From Tachypleus tridentatus (lineage: Eukaryota > Arthropoda > Merostomata > Xiphosura > Limulidae): a stretch of DNA of 64,000 nucleotides. The stretch lies in contig NW_027467782.1 in assembly GCF_004210375.1 (NCBI RefSeq), forward strand, positions 32,787,771 to 32,851,770, read 5' to 3'. The notes under the pieces are model-generated. The model saw only the letters and a list, made by a program, of their open reading frames with translations. It ran no database searches and was not told the origin of the DNA. Shown piece by piece: positions 59,692 through 64,000 of the stretch; within the stretch, counting starts at the first letter, position 1, and every line of letters starts with the position of its first letter. Position numbers and translations under genes: made by a program.

Positions 59692-59835
59692 ACCTTGTTA
59701 CCTAAACTGCTAGTACCTTTCGCCTCAAAGTAATTATGACTTTGAGCAAACGTCTTAATTTCAATTTCACCAAAGAAAAAACTGAAAGGATCATGACGAC
59801 CCAAGTATAAAGTCGAAACGTTGCATGGTCTTTTA
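59692..59835 (+). mobile_element. Structured repeat fragment, Penelope-terminus-like
   Basis: CATGACGACCCAAGTATAAA, GTCGAAACGTTGCATGGTC resembles the hammerhead region of Penelope-like termini. GATCATG (59,789-59,795) and CATGGTC (59,824-59,830) can close a seven-pair stem, but the CUGANGA core is not preserved (AUGACGA). On the minus strand the same block shows an acceptor, an open frame (EIEIKTFAQSHNYFEAKGTS) and GTAAGT, probably by chance. Confidence 0.4.
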
Positions 59836-60109
59836 TATATATATATACGTATTCTTTAAATAATAACTATTTTGTATTTAATGGAAAAACTGTAAATGTT
59901 TGTCGAGATTATGGGAAGATTACGATGAGAAGGTTATATTACATTAATATATTAATTTAGTTATATTAGGCATTTTTACTTGAACCCGAGTCAGCAACTT
60001 CTTACTTGTAAAATTTAAGGTATATTTTTACCGGCTAATTCCTTCTAGAGAATTTTGTAAAATACAAATCATTTTGTTTTTACCTTCTTTATTAAGAAGT
60101 ATTAATAAG

Positions 60110-61500
60110 ATTTGTTTGTTTTGTGTTTACTTCCACTTAATTTAATATCGATAATTTCTTGTGTAAACTTTTCTCACTATTCGAATTATTGTTCTTTTTC
60201 GAATTTCCGTGACGTTGCAAGACAGAAACAAGCCTTATTAGTTAACGAGAAACTCATAAGGAACATTTTGAAACGAAACAATAATATATATGAACATAAT
60301 GTAACGTTGACAGAGCAACAAGAAGTAACCATTGCCACAGTTTACACTGATGATGATAATGTTTTTATTAACGGTCAGGTTTGAGAAGTACTTGGTGTTG
60401 CTGACACAGTTGTAACTGTTTCATTATTTCAAGTACAAGAATACATAACGGAAAATCATATTAAGGACAAATTAATCGAACAAGGTTGCACTCTAAAACG
60501 CCCGATTGTGTGGAAACGTATTAATGGTATCTATACAGGTATGTACGCATTCAGTTACCAACAGGTGTATCATCTCTACGGTAGACAGACAGATCTAGGT
60601 AGGAATTTTGGTTAAATTATTATTTCGTTCTGGTCGACGAAAAATAACCAGGGGCGGTCAGAAACTATTGTTTCTCTTCACCACCGTAGGTTATCAAATA
60701 AGGCTTATAGATCCAGTTAAAAAGGCTGCATTCTATCAGATAAAACACAATGATCAGGTAAAAGTGTCTAATAGATGTATGGCCGATGATCATTTGTACA
60801 GCAGGTGTCCTAAACGTAAATATCAGAAATGTGGAGAGATCAGACATTTTTCGCGAGATTGCACTAACGATAATAATCAACTTACTAATGTCGAAAACGA
60901 AAAGCTTCCTGAATTCACCGACACCCCCCATCGCGTCCGGAGTAGAAGTGGACTCGCCTGTTTTAATCACTCAAGTTACCAACGTACAATCGTATGTTGA
61001 GAACACCAGACAAGAAAAACCGTTGGAGAGTGTTCCCGCCACTGTTACAGAATCAGAAGATAATGTTATGAACTACGCGAATGCAACAAGAAAAAGGCTA
61101 TCGACTGAGAAAAATGCCCACAAGAAAATACAAAATAAAACAGGTTCGTCTCAAGAATAGCTGGAAACATAATCAGAAAGATATTACTTACACAATGTAA
61201 TTTTCCAATTAAAATTATGCACTGTTAATGTCAACGGGTTATCTGATATGTTTAAGCTAGAAAACGTTTTAACCTTTCTTAAAAAGAGAAAATGTGATAT
61301 TATTTGTTTACAGGAAACATTTTGGTATGATGCTTTTTTTGATCAAGTTAACTCACATTGGGGAGGGGATATTATCTCTGACCATACTGAATTACATAGA
61401 AAAGGTGTTGCGATTTTTATTCGCAGAGGTTTAGATATTAGTGATATTAATTATCATATTAGTGGAGTAGGTCGTAAGATAGTTTTATCTTTTACTTATA
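60110..61500 (+). mobile_element. LINE with zinc-knuckle ORF1 and start of endonuclease ORF2, cut by a SINE
   Basis: ORF1 is read in pieces: FRDVARQKQALLVNEKLIRN, LIEQGCTLKRPIVWKRINGI, VGYQIRLIDPVKKAAFYQIK, then the zinc-knuckle region CMADDHLYSRCPKRKYQKCG with EIRHFSRDC, where the first Cys of the second knuckle is Tyr. ORF2 begins near 61,190: LKLCTVNVNGLSDMFKLENV, LTFLKKRKCDIICLQETFW, the N-terminal APE-type endonuclease. It ends at 61,500 where a SINE-A starts, and no continuation is seen after the SINE. ORF1 is frame-broken. The layout fits Tx1/L1-like or I-like LINEs. Confidence 0.8.
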
Positions 61501-61783
61501 GGCCCGGCATGGCCAAGCGTGTTAAGGCGTGCGAGTCGTAATCTGAGGGTCGCGGGTTCGCATCCCGGTCGCGCCAAATATGCTCGCCCTTTCAACCGTG
61601 GGGGCGTTATAATGTGACTGTCAATCCCACTACTCGTTGGTAAAAGAGTAGCCCAAGAGTTGGCGGTGGGTGGTGATGACTAGCTGCCTTCCCTCTACTC
61701 TTACACTGCAAAATTAGGGGCGGCTGGCACAGATAGCCCTCGAGTAGCCTTGTGCGAAATTCAAAAACAAAAAACAAACTAAA
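61501..61783 (+). mobile_element. SINE-A copy ending the LINE
   Basis: Forward, full length and close to consensus: GGCCCGGCATGGCCAAGCGT, GGGTCGCGGGTTCGCATCCC, tail CTTGTGCGAAATTC with A-rich end. Confidence 0.95.
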
Positions 61784-61863
61784 GTCAAAGTTACCTTCGT
61801 AGGGAGAACAATTACTTGTCGAGAGACGCTCAGTGTGATCCTAAGTAGGCCTATTACTTGGAA

Positions 61864-64000
61864 CAGGGTCTCCAAACTTCTTTCACAGGGGGCCAGATTA
61901 CTCGGGGAATGAGAAACGCGGGCCGCATGATCATTATGTTCAACACTCATAAGCCAGAACGAAAGCTCTCTGTAAAAGACTTAACACTAAGTTTAGGATG
62001 CCACATTAACCACGTGGGAGTAGCATGCAATACACACATATAATAAAAAAACAAACAGAAACACAACCAACATTTTTATTTACCGAAAGGTTATCAAAGA
62101 AGGTGACATTAGCAAAACAATTGTCACATTGCACATAGTGAGTACAAATCTGAATTTCACTAAGCCGCAAAAATGTTAGTGAGATTTATGAAATTGGCGT
62201 TTAGCTTTCGAAATATCTTCAATATTCGGTTTTTAATTGCTGCATCCAATCATTAGAATTGCTTTCAAATGTTCATCAGTCAACCTTGATCGATGTAGCG
62301 ACTTCACGTACTTCATTTTTGAAAATGCTTGTTCACAGACATAAGTTGTTCCGCACATTCATGCCATACCAGATGCGAACTGCTTCAGCTTTGGAAAATC
62401 ATCATCAGGTATCCAGCTGTAAAATTCAATAAGTTGTCTCTCTCTGTGTTTTGCTTTCAACAAGTCGATGACCTCCAGCTGAAGTTCCACTGGCACGTCA
62501 TCAATGACACAATCAAAATGATTCTGAAAAAGGAGAATGTCACTTTCGATTCTGTCGAGATCCGAAAATCTCTCCAAAATGCTTATTTAAATCACCAATA
62601 ATCTTTTCTGAAACTTCAGGTTGACATCTTCTGTGATTCCAGCATGAAACTCATTGAAACACTGAAAATGAGAAAGGTTTCCTCTTCCAAATGTGCTTTA
62701 AACAATGACAGCTTTCTCCGAAATCCTTTAATGATTCTATAGAGATCACAGACAAGGTTATTTTTCCCCTGAAATTTCAAGTTCAATTCATTCATGTAAG
62801 ATGTGATGTCAACCAAAGATGAAAACTTCGACAACCAGGTTGGATCCGACAGAAGTGGATCGGTTCTATATTTCTCGATAAGAAATATACATATTTCTCT
62901 TCTCAGCTTATAAAAACGAGACAAGACTTCACCGCAGCTGAGCCACCTCACTGCCGTGTGATAAGGCTATTCACGGAAAGGCCTTGAACTGGCGATGATT
63001 AAGTGCATGACTCCGAATGCAGTTCACTGCAGAAATGACTGGTTTCAGTATGCAAGAAATATCTATGTCTTTTCCACAGAGTGCTTCCTGATGTATGATG
63101 CAGTGTATGAACAGAGCGCTTTGGAGTTGAAGATCTTCCAGTTGTTTCCTGATCAGTCCCACCAGACCCTTCTTTTCTCCAGCCATGTTTTTTCCTTCAA
63201 CAACTGTTACACCTCTAAGGTGATTCCACTAAAGGTTATAGTCTTACAAAGTTTTATGCTTTTATGAAAATGTCTTCTCCAGTTGTTCTTCCGTGCATGC
63301 TGCAAACTGATGCCAACTCTTTCGTGATTTGAAAGTTCAAATTAACTCCACGAATGAACACGAGAAGTTGTGACATACTCGAGATATCAGTAGACTCATC
63401 CTGTGCCAGAGAATACCATAGGGAGTTTCTTGCTTTTTGGCGTATCTGTAATGCGATGTTCTCTCCAAGTTCTTCTGCTCTCCGTACAACTGAAGTTGCT
63501 GAAAGGCAAATTGGCTTTTTTCAGGACACAGCTCATTTGCTGCTTCCATCCTGCACTTTTTGATGAAGTTGCCGTCAGTAAAAGGTTTTCCTAGCTCTGC
63601 CATCCTATGCACTATTTTGTAACTTGTACGAGTGACAGATTCATTTTCAGCAAACTTTCTCGTGAGGAGAGTCTTTCGAGATTCAAAAACACGTTTCATG
63701 GATTCAGATGTCTCAGAATGGAAATTTACTGTACTTTTCAACTATGTTGATAGATGTTTTGTTTCATAGTGACGCCGAAGATTGTACTCTTTCAAAACGG
63801 CAACACTTTCTGTGCATATCACACAAGTAGCTTTCTGTTTTCTTGTTTCCACAAAGAAGTGCTTTTCTCCCCATTCATCATTGAAAGCATGACACTCAAA
63901 GTCCACTTTTCTTCTTTTAAAAGCAGTCATGAAAAAAAAACAGGGTCTGAAAATGAAAAACACAGAGCGCTGTGAGAAAAGTATTGTACTGGTCCAAGAA
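61864..64000 (-). mobile_element. hAT element (ZBED5/GTF2IRD2-like lineage), running off the window
   Basis: The 3' terminus is at 61,864 (plus strand CAGGGTCTCCAAACTTC). The minus-strand pieces, from the N-terminus, are AFKRRKVDFECHAFNDEWGE, then KHFFVETRKQKATCVICTES and YNLRRHYETKHLST (BED-type finger), KGLVGLIRKQLEDLQLQSAL with FIHCIIHQEALCGK, and RWLSCGEVLSRFYKLRREIC. Order and motifs match the 35.5-37.7 kb element, but the sequences are distinct. Several frame breaks. The 5' terminus lies beyond 64,000 or is lost. Confidence 0.85.

Noticed and set aside
59692-59782. Minus-strand block with acceptor, open frame and GTAAGT donor, possible exon
   Set aside because: It lies within a repeat-like terminus and the peptide resembles no family I know.
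60608-61000. Zinc-knuckle protein, considered as a retroviral or LTR-element gag
   Set aside because: The next frame opens with an APE-type endonuclease (VNVNGL, then IICLQETFW), which is LINE organisation; no LTRs, protease or integrase are seen.

Overview
This is an AT-rich, intron-rich, repeat-dense eukaryotic window. At least 17 copies of one tRNA-headed SINE are present, and this SINE resembles one I recall from horseshoe crab (Limulus/Tachypleus) genes. I therefore favour a chelicerate, probably a horseshoe crab, but the organism is inferred and not shown. Only two host genes can be read with confidence, both from single exons joined by phase-consistent GT-AG introns.

Region 1 (1-8,200, plus strand) holds the last two exons of a peptidylglycine alpha-hydroxylating monooxygenase (PHM, neuropeptide amidation), ending at 6,823. 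The upstream intron holds a broken hAT element (about 1,800-4,863). The last intron holds a broken Tc1-like element (about 5,226-6,140) and an inverted pair of Penelope-like termini with hammerhead-ribozyme-like cores (6,405-6,556).

Region 2 (9,400-14,610, minus strand) holds nine exons of an SLC6 neurotransmitter:sodium symporter, from the N-terminus to TM7. It looks dead or dying: the codon for the invariant TM1 arginine is TGA, one exon junction cannot be spliced in phase, the last donor is GG instead of GT, and no exons for TM8-12 follow. Further SLC6 exons in the same orientation lie at 25.7 kb (a damaged copy of the TM7 exon) and 23.4 kb (the next exon). Weak candidates for a C-terminal tail lie at 33.7 and 40.0 kb. 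The picture is a tandem array of decaying SLC6 duplicates. A 41-bp minisatellite at both TM7 exons is built from the exon's own 3' end plus its splice donor.

Region 3 (14.6-64 kb) is almost wholly repeats. There is a CR1/Rex-like LINE (20.3-23.3 kb) with a SINE inserted in its RT, and a second LINE with a zinc-knuckle ORF1 (60-61.5 kb). Two related hAT elements lie at 35.5-37.7 and 61.9-64 kb. A nearly complete TA-flanked Tc1 element lies at 44.4-45.8 kb, a perfect hAT MITE with 8-bp target duplication at 47.7 kb, and a Penelope-like GIY-YIG endonuclease fragment with a well-formed hammerhead core at 52-52.9 kb. Three SINE families share a related 3' tail. Long minisatellites occupy 32.2-33.1 kb (47-bp unit) and 40.9-43.0 kb (37-bp unit).

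I saw no LTR, retrovirus-like or Polinton element, no convincing free-standing tRNA or rRNA gene, and no CRISPR. I did not find a coherent new multi-gene system. The most unusual items are the splice-donor minisatellite beside decaying SLC6 exons, the stop at the TM1 arginine, and the hammerhead motifs.
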